From: Ctenosaura bakeri
Taxonomy: Eukaryota > Chordata > Lepidosauria > Squamata > Iguanidae
Direction of reading: 5' to 3'
Assembly: GCA_948474755.1 (NCBI GenBank)
Contig: CAOLHI010002151.1
Span: 223,665 to 287,664 of the forward strand
DNA length: 64,000 nt
This document shows positions 32,320 through 43,440 of this stretch, piece by piece (position 1 is the first letter of the stretch; each line of letters starts with the position of its first letter). Made by a program: the position numbers and the translations under genes. The notes beneath the pieces are model-generated. The model had not been told where the DNA came from. It worked only from the letters and a program-made list of their open reading frames with translations, and did no database searches.

Positions 32320-33735
32320 AGTACGAAGCTACTCTTCTGTTATTTCAGCTGATCTTCTGCTAGGGAATTTTACTTGCAAATTCTGCACTACGATATGCCA
32401 ACAGCCCTTAAGAGTTTGAGTCTGCCTTCTTGTTCCACCACAATTTGGAGAAGGGGCTGCTGTTTAAATGCTCCTCTTGCCCCAAGCCTGGCTTTGCAGA
32501 GGAGGAGGGTGTTACATAAGCAGGGAGGGGAAGGATCATTTCTAAGTCAGCAGAGTTGCACAATTGTTTACTTCGGTTTGGCTGTGGTGGGCGGCTTCTC
32601 CAGGCACACCTGACGCGACTCAGTGAAGGGAGTGAATAGGAACTGGCCCTTGGGCTAGCAAATCACTCATGGTTGGCTTCCCCCTTTCCTTTTTTGCAGG
32701 ATGAGGCATGCCTCCAATTGCAAATGCATCAGCTGCCAATGTGGATTTGCTTTATGCACCTTGTTCCATTTGTCTTGGAGAATCAGCTCCTTTTTTTTCT
32801 TTTTTGGACTATAACTCCCAGAACTTACCAGTCACCATGGCTGCTGCTTGGAAAACTTCCTTTTTGGATCACAGCTTCCAGAAGCCCATAGCCAGAATGG
32901 TATTTTTTTTTTTTTGGATTAAAATTTTTTTTCTTGAAAGAACTCACTGTATTTTCTTCTTGAATAACCAGGTGCAAATTTTATGGGACTAGGGAAAGAC
33001 ATCATAGAATTCACCTCCGATTTTGAACTTTTGCTGTTATGCTGCCTCTGTCAACCATCTGAGGCATGAAAATAAGGATGATTTATCACCCACATTTGCT
33101 TCGAAAGTGAATTAATGATTAATGTCATTCTGAATATCTCAAAATTTTAAAGCTTTTTAGGACGACACATGTATAAAACACCAAGAGGATTCTGGCCACA
33201 GTAATTGTGAGGACTAGAAGCTTAAAGAACATGGCAGCTGACTTGAATTTTGCATCCAGTACACCTTGTCTTTTTTATGTTTTGGAAAAATGTGCCAGAT
33301 ACATCTTAGGGCAAAACAAAGAGCTGGACCAACTGTTGAATCCTGAATGAATCACTTTTGTCCTTCAACATCTGTTCTTATCCCCTTAATTATCACCATT
33401 CTCAACTTCTGCAATCTGCATTTTTAACAATCTCTAAATGAGGTGCAAGGATGTATTTAACATCATATGTAATTTGACCTTCAGGGGGACGATGTTTCAG
33501 AGTTTGAGCAACTGCTAGCCTCATGCTGGTCAATGTGCCTCAAATCTGGAGCTCTGTATTTCTCCAACCAGCATGCTGGGGACTATTTTTAGTGGCCAGG
33601 AGTGACTACATCTCCTGTTGAGGACAAAAGAAGCTCAAACGTTGGGGCAATTTTGGGGTCACTTAAATCCTCAATCTTCCTCCCTCTCTCTCATGGTCTC
33701 TCCCCCAATCTTGTCTGTCTGTCTGACTGACTGTC
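32320..33735. other. Unassigned interval with CTCCCAG-type scraps
   Basis: Two short direct repeats with TTTTTTGGACTATAACTCCC and TTTTTGGATCACAGCTTCCA lie at about 32795-32900 and resemble the arms of the palindromic MITE at 39.5 kb. Otherwise unassigned. Confidence 0.4.
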
Positions 33736-33737
33736 TA

Positions 33738-33794
33738 TCATCCATCCATCCATCCATCCATCCATCCATCCACCCACCCACCCACCCATCCATC
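33738..33794 (+). repeat. (CATC)n / (CACC)n microsatellite, left part
   Basis: CATC and CACC units end exactly at a solo LTR. The array resumes with CATC units at 34769, showing that the LTR inserted into the microsatellite. Confidence 0.9.
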
Positions 33795-34768
33795 CGTTAC
33801 CCCAAAATGTAGGTGCCACAAGGGCCAGCCTGCAATGCCAAAAACCTCCTTGAAAAAGTGGGGAATGAATTAGCTCAAAGAGGAGGCTTGTGAGACAGGG
33901 GACAACTTAGCGAGATCTTTCCTACCAGCGTTTATGGGCAAATGCAGGAAAGGAACCAGCCAGAGATTCAGAAATAAGCTAAAAATGTGTTTTTAATGGG
34001 GAAATTCACTCTTGCATGTATATGAGATACACACAATCACACATTTACACAAAAGCTAGCTGAAAGAAAGAGAGGAAAGCAGATAGAGACTGTGAACGGT
34101 GCAGGTGATATTTACCAGATCCAATGAGGAGCAGATCCGATGAGAAGTGGGATGAAGTGACTCTGATACTGGACCCAAGGGCAGTTCTCAGTTCAGGAAT
34201 GAAACGGACAGAGTGATGCACTGGGCATCCTGAAATCAGGCGTATTTGTACCCTGAAAACAGCCTGTGGCAGCGAAGTTTCCAGATGCAAGACAAAGGGA
34301 ACCTGTTGTGGATAATGGGGCTTTCGCCTGTTGATGGGCTTAGTGCTTGATTGACAAAGGCATGATGGGTGTTGCAATAGCTGTCTATTGTGGGTACTGT
34401 GAGGAAAGAGGAAGGAATCCAGCTGTACAAGGGATGGATATCTGTCAATCAGTGTCCTGGTGGGCTCCTCACAGTTGGATTCCCTGGAAAATTCCAGCTT
34501 CTATTTAAGCCTATTATCCACTGGAATGGTGTATATTTGCCTGACAAATAACTCAGTCTTACCTGGAGGAAGTTTCGAGTTCACTTCTCCATCTCATGTT
34601 TGCAGTCAAATTCTTTCCCTCGCTCGGTTTGACCTCTCCATCACCTCTCAGGCTTGGATTTGATATCAGAGCCAATCAAATGTATTGCCAGTTACATATG
34701 ATGCCAATTAGGTATGGTGCCCATCCAAACCATACTAATATCAGGGACCCCCAAAGTGGGACCTTACA
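33795..34768 (-). mobile_element. Solo LTR, copy 1 (974 bp)
   Basis: Ends CGTTACCCC (expected TGTTACC) and CTTACA. The target duplication is CATC (33791-33794 and 34769-34772). Shares AACTTAGCGAGATCTTTCC and the TTTTTAATGGGG region with the LTRs at 39.8, 48.8 and 62.0 kb. The oldest-looking copy. No internal retroviral region. Confidence 0.75.
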
Positions 34769-34823
34769 CATCCATCCATCTATCCATCCATCTGCTGTGT
34801 CTCTCTCCCTCTCTTCCCCAATC

Positions 34824-34872
<49 letters not shown>

Positions 34873-34888
34873 CATCCATCCATCCATC
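34769..34888 (+). repeat. (CATC)n/(CTAT)n microsatellite, right part
   Basis: CATC units, a CTCTCTCC-rich spacer, then about a dozen CTAT units and more CATC. Continuation of the array at 33738-33794. Confidence 0.9.
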
Positions 34889-34899
34889 TATCCATCCAC

Positions 34900-36485
34900 C
34901 CTCAGTCCTCAGTCCTGTCTGTCTCTTTCTCTCATCATCTCTTTCTCTCTCTCTTTGTCCCTAGCTCTTTCTCTCTTTGGCAAAGCTCTTCTAATGAGGA
35001 ATCAGAGCACAGCTTTAGACTCACAGGCCCACATTCTGTTAGTTATGCTTGTGTATGAATTGTTGTTGTTGTTGCTGCAGAGATTGAGATTTCCTTCCTC
35101 CCTCTGCAATGACCAAAGCCCTCCTCTTGACTTACCATGTCTCTGTGATAGCCATCCATTAATTGCCACCCTTTGCTGGTGGATTGCAGAGAGGTGTCTG
35201 CTTCTCTTCGGATAGCCAGATACAGGGCGATGGCATCATTTGTTGACAGCTCTGGAGGATGGACTGGTTGTATGTATGGGGGACAGGGCACTGCAGCAAC
35301 ACATGAGTCTGGGGGTTGGCAACAGGGAAGCCACAGTAGAGTTCTGCTCATAGAACTCCTATGCTGTCTGGTGAATTTGCAGGATCTTGGCCATTGGGTT
35401 ACACAACAATGCCGCCTCATTAGTGAATTGTAACATTGAGCAACTGAGTGTGCAAGTGTGCAGTGTCACTGCATGTAGGTTGCCGCTTCTGCAACCTTGA
35501 AATGAATACCGGTGTGCTACATATCTGATAAAAACGTCCAACCACTTCCATAAGGAGATTTATCCATACATATCACACAAACAGAATTCTAGGCTGCCTA
35601 TCGATGTGGCCTAAATCCTATTGTTAGTCCCAACTCAAGTAAAGCCATTGATTCAAGTTGAATTTGTCTATGCATTGTTTTGCTATTCAGCAATTGACTG
35701 AGTGGGTCTACTCAGCTTTGAACCAATCAATGGGGTTCCAATCTCCATCTCAATCTCCCTCTTTCCCTCTTTTATTTCTCCTTCCCTTGACGAAGTTGCA
35801 TTTAGGCTACAGCTCCCAGAGTCTTCCAAGCTCCAATTGCTCTGTGTTGATCTATCCTGCAAGGAGTTGAGTTCTGAGGCAGCCTTGTTTATCTTGCTGA
35901 TGCCTTCTATTTGTTGTACTGCAAGGCTGGCTCTAGCCATGGGAATTCTAGCCAAACAACCCTGCCCATTGCCACCCTCCACGAGTACCAGCCCAGGCTC
36001 TGTAGAATTAACCCCAACAGCTAATGCAGACTGTAACTTACAAAGACTGTGTGGGTTCATAATGGAATCTCAGCAATCCGCGAAAGAATGGAACCTCTTA
36101 AGGCCTCTTTATTTAAGATGTCTTGCTCTTGACTAGATATTCGTATATAATCTGGGGATTCTTGTCTTTGCACAGCTTATAGGTGATCACATATCCCAGA
36201 AGGAAGCTCAGGTTTCATCTTGCAAATGTAGAAATGGCAGGTCTTTTTGCCTTGTGTCATCTTGCACGTAGCATGGCATGTGATGGGGGCACATTCAGAG
36301 CAGGGAAAGTTATCTTTTGAGAAGCAGCCCCTTTCCCTTACTCACTGTAGTGTTTGAGAAATAAAGAAATCAGTGTTACTGATTATGATACTTAAAGTGC
36401 TCATTCACTGCTTGTTACGGTTTCTGTGCTTCCAACTGCTCTGTTAAAAATAGACCTTAGGATCAGGGGAAGCTTTCATGTGTGT
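34900..36485. other. Mostly unassigned interval
   Basis: Apart from the inverted-repeat element at 35609-35740, nothing is recognised. Frames of 110-144 codons at 35043-35420 and 35702-36136 have no recognisable domains. Confidence 0.3.
35609..35740. mobile_element. Short inverted-repeat element (ATCCTATTGTTA family)
   Basis: AAATCCTATTGTTAGTCCCA at the left and ATCAATGGGGTTCC at the right, with TATTCAGCAATTGACTGAGT inside. Parallels 15757-15883. Confidence 0.5.
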
Positions 36486-36488
36486 GGG

Positions 36489-37531
36489 AGAATCATAGAA
36501 TCATACAAATCTAGAGTTGGAAGAGACCCCAGGGGCCATCCAGTCCAACCCGCTGCCATGCTGGAACACCCTCAAAGCACTCCCAACAGATGGCCATCAA
36601 GCCTCTGCTTAAAAACCTCCAAGGAAGGAGACTCCACTACACTCTGAGGCAGCATATTCTTCCACTGCCGGACAGCCCTGACTGTCAGGAAATTCTTCCT
36701 GAGGTTCATGTGGAATCTCCTTTCCTGCAGCTTGAATCCATTGCTCCTTGTCCTGGTCTCTGGAGCAGCAGGAAACAAGCCCTCTCCTTCCTCTACGTGG
36801 CATCCCTTCAAATACTGAAACATGGCTATCGTGTCCCCTCTTAACCTTCTCTTCTGCAGACCAAACATACCCAGCTTTCTAAGTGTATCCTCATAGGGCA
36901 TGGTTTCCAGGCCCCTCACCATTTTGGTCGCCCTCCTCTGCACTTGCTCCAGCTTGTCAATATCCTTCTTGAATTGGGGTGCCCAGAACTGGACACACTA
37001 TTCAAGATGGGGTCTAACCAAAGCAGAGTAAAGTGGTACCAGTACCTCCCTCGATCTAGACACCATACTCCTCTTGATGCAGCCAAGAATTGCACTGGCT
37101 TTCTTGGCTGCCGCATCACACTGCTGACTCCTGTTCAGCTTGTGGTCTATGAAGACTCCTAGATCCCTTTCACACGTACTGCTATCCAGCCACGTGTCCC
37201 CCATCCTATATTTCTGTATTCCATTCTTTCTACCCAAGTGTAGGACCTCACACTTCTCTCTGTTGAGTTTCATTTTGTTTGCCTCAGCCCAGCTCTCCAA
37301 CCTATCCAGGTCATTTTGAATTTTGATCCTGTCCTCTGGCGTATTAGCAACCCATCCCAATTTGGTATCATCTGCAAATTTGATGAGCATGCCCTCTATT
37401 CCTTCATCCAAGTCTTTGATAAAAATATTGAACAGCACTGGGCCTAGGACAGAACCCTGTGGCACCCGCTAGTCACTTCTCTCCAGGATGAAAAGCCGCC
37501 ATTCGTGATCACCCTTTGGGTTCGGTCGGTG
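36489..37531 (-). mobile_element. CR1 LINE, 5'-truncated, antisense, one nonsense codon
   Basis: On the minus strand one frame runs from the left edge of the polymerase region ([20 protein letters not shown], then KFADDTKLGW) to [13 protein letters not shown] at 36572. A TAG at 36998-37000 replaces the Tyr of HLEYCVQFW in the sister copy. A 3-nt insertion gives RQWKNMLPQS in place of RQWNLLPQS. The tail reads ATAGAATCATACAAATCTAG on the plus strand. The catalytic FADD is intact, but the endonuclease and N-terminus are missing. Confidence 0.92.
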
Positions 37532-37622
37532 AATATGTTCTGTGTTTTAACCTTTACTTTAAAAGATATCTGTCCAAGGTGCTGAATCTTCCAAGCAAAA
37601 CAGGTTCAGCACCTTGGAAAGC

Positions 37623-37940
37623 TCATAGAATCATAGGCCATGTCTGCACTACACTGTTGTAGTGCTATTATTCCACTTTCAACATCCTGTGGAATTCTGG
37701 GGTTTTACTGAGGCCAAAGAGCTCTCTGGCTGAGAATAAGGCCCCTCCCTAAACTGCAAATCCTAGGATTCCATATTATGTTGAAAGTGGAATAATAGCA
37801 CTATAACAGTGTAGGGCGGAAATGGCCACAGAGCTGGAGGGGACCCCAAGGGCCATCCAATCCAACCTACTTTCAGTGTAGCAATCCATTGTTAAACTAT
37901 CCAGTTTTTGTTTAAAGGCCTCCAACAAGTTCCATTACAG
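37623..37940 (-). mobile_element. CR1 3' end, antisense, split by a family A MITE
   Basis: TCATAGAATCATA, then the MITE at 37636-37827, then AGAGCTGGAGGGGACCCCAA and GGCCATCCAATCCAACC. The CR1 consensus at this point is ATCATAGAGTTGG, so the empty target is known. Confidence 0.85.
37636..37827. mobile_element. Family A MITE inserted in a CR1 tail
   Basis: Termini GGCCATGTCTGCACTACAC and GGGCGGAAATGGCC. ATA (37633-37635) and ACA (37828-37830) flank it. Because the unoccupied CR1 sequence is ATCATAGAG, the second trinucleotide is a mutated duplicate of ATA, which fixes the element ends and the 3-bp duplication. Confidence 0.9.
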
Positions 37941-38037
37941 TTCAGAGTACATTACAGAGCAGATTCATTGGCTCACTGACACAGGATTCACCAAACTCTA
38001 CTACTTACGATCAATAACAATTAAACATGGCATAAAA

Positions 38038-38832
38038 GATTCAGAAACTGTAAAAGATAATATGATAAGATGGGCACAAAATATTGGTCATCCTATAGGG
38101 TATGATACATGGGTGAAGACATGGAAGACAGATATAAAATTTACACCAAATTTAAAATTGAGAGAACATTTTTATAAAATGCTTTACAGGTATGACACCT
38201 GAGAGATTGCAAAAAAATAACTAAAAAGGGACATGTAAGATGATGGAAATGTGATGAAAAGATGGGGTCCTTTTTTCATATGTGGTGGACCTGTAAGATA
38301 GCAAGGAAATTTTAGAAGGAAATCCACGATGAAATCCAAAGAATTTATAGTTTTAAGTTTGAAATGAAGCCAGAGTTTTATTTGTTAAATATGTTAGGGC
38401 AACAAAGAGAAATAAGATGTCATCAGAAGGTATTATTATATATAATAACTGTTGCAAGATTGGCATATGCGCAAAAAAAGGGAATATGTAGATATAAAAG
38501 AATGGAAACTTAAGGTCCTGGATATGGTAGAAACAGAAAAGTTAACATTTTTATTGAGAAATAAGCCTATGCAGAACTTTGAAAGGGAATGGGAAGAGGT
38601 TCTGAACTGGATCAAGAAATAACAAACAATGTATAAGATATATATTAAGCAGTGATGTAACAAAGTAAGAGTAACAATGTAAGATTACTGTAAAGTTTAA
38701 AATATAAATGTATTAAGATAAACATGCAGATTCAACTGGAAAAAAGAAGGAAGTGAGGAAGGGTGAGGTAATTTCTTTTTTTATTTTTCATTGTAAAATT
38801 TAATAAAAATATTTTTAAAAAATAAAAAAAAT
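38038..38832 (+). mobile_element. L1 LINE 3' end with 15-bp TSD
   Basis: The flanks are AAACATGGCATAAAA at 38023-38037 and 38833-38847. The L1 ORF2 C-terminus is readable in pieces: RWAQNIGHPIGYDTWVKTWK, FTPNLKLREHFYKML, a frame break near 38192, then FFHMWWTC. A 3' UTR with AATAAAAATATTTTT closes it. Confidence 0.92.
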
Positions 38833-38856
38833 AAACATGGCATAAAAATTAAACAT

Positions 38857-39310
38857 TTATTTTCAAAATTATATGACAAGTCACATAAAAAGGGAAAGGA
38901 TCAGTAGAAGCTTAGAAAAATAAATGATAAATAAAACTAGAAGAAAAAAATAAGGATGTTGAAACTAAACATTTGTATATATTTGTTATATAGAAGGATG
39001 CTCATAAAATTCACAAGACAAAGTAGAATATATAAGAAATGTAATTGAAATTTATTTAGATATAAATAATATATCTAGAACTATCTGTTTATGTAGATTA
39101 AAATAGAAGATCAATAGAAAAAGAAGAAATAGAAATAGAATTAGATGTTGGATAAGTATATAAATTTATAGGTATATAGATATATAAATTTGGATTGTAT
39201 ATAATTCTTAACTTTCTGTTTCTTACGTATTTATGAAAAGAAAGAATGATTATTTGTAAATATTGTTTCTTATAACTTTAATAAAATATAATTAAAAAAA
39301 ATTAAAATTA
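38857..39310 (+). mobile_element. Second L1 3' end with 11-bp TSD
   Basis: AAATTAAACAT occurs at 38846-38856 and 39311-39321. The content is an AT-rich 3' UTR ending CTTTAATAAAATATAATTAA. It inserted immediately next to the duplication of the previous L1. Confidence 0.8.
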
Positions 39311-39505
39311 AAATTAAACATGCTGAAAATGCCCCTCAAATATTCTTTGAAAGCACATTTGGAAATTAACTAGATACCCTTACTGATTACACCAGTAGAT
39401 TCCCTTCTTGCCCTCACATCACATCACTTTTGAGATGTAACTTCAGGACTGTCCTTTGCTAAAAGAAATAATTGCTAAAAGAAATAATTTGAAACAGGGT
39501 AACTA

Positions 39506-39637
39506 TCGGAGCTTGGGGAAATTACTTTTAGGGTCACAGCTATCAGAATCCCCCAGCCAGCATAGTTGCTGGGTATGTTGGCTGGGGGATTATGACCATT
39601 GCCATCCAAAAAAGTGACTTTTCCAAGCTACAGTTAC
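39506..39637. mobile_element. Palindromic MITE (GAGCTTGG family)
   Basis: GGAGCTTGGGGAAATTACTT at the left and AGTGACTTTTCCAAGCTAC at the right. AGAATCCCCCAGCCAGCATA pairs with TGTTGGCTGGGGGATTATGA. The flanks GTAACTAT and GTTACTTC could be a decayed 8-bp duplication, suggesting hAT, but this is weak. Confidence 0.75.
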
Positions 39638-39774
39638 TTCCTTACCTGTTACTTGTTGCTTGCAAGCTCTAAGGACAGCTTGCAGAGACCGGTCATCTGA
39701 ACAAGCTTGTCCGGCTTCCAACCTCATGTCAGCAGCAGAAATATCATTCCCACAAGTTCCCTCCTTGGGGAAGT

Positions 39775-40677
39775 TGTTACCCTGATTTCTGGGGGTCCCG
39801 GGAGGGACACCTAAGTGCGCTCCAAATATTACAAAGTTGGGAATTAGCAAAGAGCAGAAGCTAGCACTACGAGAGGCAGGGCAACGGAGCGAGATCTTTC
39901 ACCCAATGTCTACGGGGTCAGGCTGAGTCAAGGAGCAAACAGAAGTGAATAATAATTGTTTTTATTGATATACAGTCAAACAGTTGTATGCAACACACTC
40001 ACGTAGAGATCTATAGAAATAAAGGGAGGAGGTGGATAGAGGGATTTTAAGAGGAGGTTTTGTATGGGAAATACTACACCTGTCCTGAAGCCTGGGTAGT
40101 CTGAAGAAGAAGTTTGTGGAAGTGGAGTTTCTCAGGACGTGGAGCTGAGGGGAAGGCTTGCCGAACAGAGCGACAGCAAAGTGGGATGGAAGCCAGGAGC
40201 GATCCGAGGAAGCGCTCAAAGTCAGGGGGTCTTATAGGGGAAAATGTGGCCCTAGGCTAGTCCGTTCTCAGGGGTAACAATGAGTTTCGGGCTGGAGACA
40301 AAGCCTCCGAAAGGTCAGTATTTTGCATGATTGAGTTATGACAGCGTTGTCAATAGAGTAGCCAGTATGCAAACGCGGAGTGCTTGACAGATGAGTATTC
40401 GGCTCGTCAAGCTGCCTGCTTGGGGCAGGGAGTCCTTTGTAAGTAGCGTGCGTACATAATGTGGTACTTGCCTCGAGGTCTCCTGAAGCGGCAGTCTGGC
40501 TATTTCTGGCCTGCCTGTATTTGTGTGGAATATTTCAGCGATTAGCGGCCGTGCCTGGGTGCGTACTTGTCCAGGGGCCTTGCAAGCACGTATAGACGAA
40601 TAGATAAAGAAGGTCAAATTATTGATATCAAATGATATCTAATATCCCACAAGTCCGGGTTAGAAACTACGGTAACA
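39775..40677 (-). mobile_element. Solo LTR, copy 2 (903 bp)
   Basis: TGTTACCCTGATTTC ... GGTAACA termini, with exact 4-bp duplication AAGT (39771-39774 and 40678-40681). On the minus strand a TATAAGA box lies near 40230 and an AATAAA signal near 39960, giving the direction of transcription. No internal region, so it is a recombined solo LTR. The class of retroelement is undetermined. A 4-bp duplication fits several LTR groups. Confidence 0.88.
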
Positions 40678-40887
40678 AAGTGGGGAAGTTTTTGGGATGG
40701 AGTCTTTTCTGTTGTGGTACCATTTTTTCCATGTCATTGCTTTCATTTTGTCTGGTGGAAAAAACAAGGAAATGGTAAGGTTTCACTGGAGCCTTTGGTA
40801 TTCTTAACGAAATGTTTTAGATATTGTGGTGTTCCTTTGAAGTTTAGTTGTTGGTTGTTGTCCCCACAAAAAAAACTGTTCTCTCCA

Positions 40888-41092
40888 AAGCTGGAGAGAC
40901 AGCATGGTTTGGCAGTTTGAGCATTAGACTACAGTTCTGGAGACCAGGGTTCAATTCCTGGCTCGGCCATGGATATTCAGTGAGTGACCTTTAGTGTGTC
41001 ACATACTCTCAGCCCCAGGAAACCCTGTGATAGGTTCATCTTAGGGTCACCATAAGTTGGAAAGGACTTGAAGGGACACAACAACAACCAAA
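40888..41092 (+). mobile_element. tRNA-derived ACA-type SINE, nearly complete
   Basis: Head ACAGCATGGTTTGGCAGTTT, B-box-like GGTTCAATTCCTGGCTCGGC, body CTCTCAGCCCCAGGAAACC, tail CACCATAAGTTGGAAAGGAC ending ACACAACAACAACCA. Confidence 0.85.
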
Positions 41093-41094
41093 GT

Positions 41095-41260
41095 TGGGAA
41101 ACGTTCAAGAGTAGCCATGTTGGCCATCCAGCAAAATGCAAAAAGAAAATCCAAAATCTGCAAAATAATGATGCCCTTTTTGAGCCAACTGAAATGCACA
41201 AAATGCATTGTGTAAGCTTTTGAAGCTTCACTGGCTTCTTCAGCAGGCAACAGATGTTAA
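41095..41260. repeat. Unclassified ancient repeat fragment
   Basis: AGAGTAGCCATGTTGGCCAT, GTGTAAGCTTTTGAAGCTTC and TTCTTCAGCAGGCAACAG resemble the block at 27811-27935. Family unknown to me. Confidence 0.4.
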
Positions 41261-41513
41261 AACAATCATACAGGAGAAGAAAAGTGACAACATTAGAGTC
41301 ACAGAACTACATTTTGATTCTGTTGTGAGTTAAGACAGCCTAGAGGGGTCTCAATGCAGGCAGAGGTTACCCCTCCTTCTTGGTCATGTAGGGATTGAGA
41401 TGAAGGACAGTAAAACTTAAATCCCATTAGCAGCATAAAAGTAACTTCTCTTGGGATCAAGGCTGTCTCTGTCCGAAGCTACTATTTGCAGCCTCCATTT
41501 TGGTGCACATAGG

Positions 41514-42350
41514 AATCATAGAATCATAGAATTGGAAGAGACCACAAGGGCTATCCAGTCCAACTCCATTCTGCCCTGCAGGAATATACCATCAGAGCAT
41601 TCCCAGCAGATGGCCATCCGGCCTTGGTTTAAAAACCTCCAAAGAAGGAGACTCCACCACACTCCCAGGCAGTACATTACACTGCCGAATTGCTCTTACC
41701 ATCAGTAGTTCTTCCTAATGTTTAGATGGAATCTCTTTTCCTGCAGCTTGAAACCATTGCTCCATGTCCTAGCCACTGGAGCAGCAGAAAACAGGTTTGC
41801 TCCATCCTTCAAAGACATCCTTTCAAATATTTAAACATAGCTATCATGTCCCCTCTTAACCTTTTCTTCTCCCGTCTAAACATACCTAGCTCTCTGAGCC
41901 TCTCCTCATAGGGCATAGTTTCCAGGTCTTGTGCCATTTTGGTTGCCCTTCTCTGGACACATTCCAGCTTGTCAATATCTTTCCTGTACTTGTCAGTATC
42001 TTTCCTGTGCCCAGAAATGGACATCGGATTCCAGGTGGTGTCTGATGAAGGTAGAGCAGAGGGTACCATCATATTGTCTTAGACATTATACTCCTATTGA
42101 TGTAGCCCAGAATTACATTCGCTTTTTTAGTTGCTGCATCACACTACTCGCTTATGTTCAGATTGTGGTCTACTAAGATTTTTAGATCCTTTTCACATGT
42201 ACTGTGATCAAGACAGATGTCGCCCATCCTATATCTGTGCATTTCATTTTTTATGCCCAAGTGTAGTACCTTACACTTTTCCCTGTTGAAATTCATTTTG
42301 TTAGTTTTAGCCCAGCTCTCTAATCCGTTAGGATCATTTTGAATTCCACT
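41514..42350 (-). mobile_element. CR1 LINE, antisense, older copy
   Basis: The plus strand starts TCATAGAATCATAGAATTGG. The minus strand encodes [28 protein letters not shown], and further upstream [20 protein letters not shown]. Frameshifts separate the blocks. The duplicated TATCTTTCCTGT and TGTCAGTATCTTTCC near 41980 is a small internal repeat. Confidence 0.88.
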
Positions 42351-42469
42351 TCCCATGCATGCAAAGCTTTGGAGAAGTGATTGCAGATCTGAATTCTGGT
42401 TTAAAGTTCAAATATAAATGACAGTTATTTCATCCACAGTCTCTGGTTGGGATGTCCATATGCAAGTTT

Positions 42470-42720
42470 GTTGGTTTGTTTTATAGGTCACCTTTCTCCT
42501 CGCAAGGGATACAGGCAGCTAACAAAAGCTACAAACATTAATAGCAAAAAAAAAAAAAAGTTACAACACAGTTAAACAAGGATCATATTAAAATAGCATT
42601 ACAATTTGAAAAGCACACACACACACATGCTCAGTCAAAATGTGCTTAGGTGTACTCAGGCCTTTGGCAAAAGGAGATTCTTGAAAGCTGTGATGTTTGA
42701 AGCACTTCCAATGCAAAATG
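42470..42720. repeat. U2 dispersed repeat, partial
   Basis: CACCTTTCTCCTCGCAAGGG, an A-run and GGCCTTTGGCAAAAGGAG fit the left part of the U2 family seen complete at 52575-53160. Contains a (CA)n at 42615-42627. Confidence 0.4.
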
Positions 42721-42729
42721 TCTTCCTTT

Positions 42730-43430
42730 CTATAGTTAACCTTTGGACCTGAGTTTGTTTCTGGGAAACATTCCAGCATGCATGCATGTGCACAGAGAGA
42801 GGGAGAGCACAAAATACAGATGCACTACCAGGCAAATCCACTGTTGTCAATCACTATGGCGCCATGGATTTAAAAAGCCCATAAATGCTTTGACATCTCC
42901 ATGCATTAAAGTTAAACCACTCGCAGGTCTGGCTGGCAGGTTGGAATCAGCTCCTCAAAGGAGTCCATGTATTTTCCTAAAGAAGTTTAATTTTCTCTTG
43001 CCAGGAAGGGTGATCTCCAAGTCTGATTGTCTCCTTCCTCTTTTCAAGTCCATCTTGGCATCACTGCCAAGGCCCAGACCCTCCACATTGCCAATTTGTG
43101 ATGCCTCCAGACCTTGCTTCCCATATTTTGTATGTTTGCTACTTATTTACCTGCTCCCTGCCCCCACAACTGCAGGTAAGCAAGCAGCTAGAAAAGAAGA
43201 GCAGATCCACTTGCTATCCTATCTTCTGTTTCCAGGATGTGGTGCCAGTCATGGTGCCCACAAGCAGAAGGAACTGAATGGGCATCTGCAAGGTAGAGTT
43301 GGGTGCATTCAAGAAAGGAGCCTTGGAAAGACTAGTGTCCTAGGGCTAGGTGAAACCAGCAGTGCTCCAGTACTATATTCTATTACAGTATATAGCAGAG
43401 AAGGGCAAACTATGGCATGTGGATTTTTGT
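42730..43430. other. Unassigned interval
   Basis: A 314-codon frame runs from 42743 into the next element, but its last third is AAGTCTC-repeat translation and its first part has no recognisable domain. Confidence 0.35.
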
Positions 43431-43440
43431 GGCCTACAGT

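Noticed and set aside
34596..34964. 122-codon Ser/Ile/Tyr-rich frame
   Set aside because: It is translation of the CATC/CTAT microsatellite.
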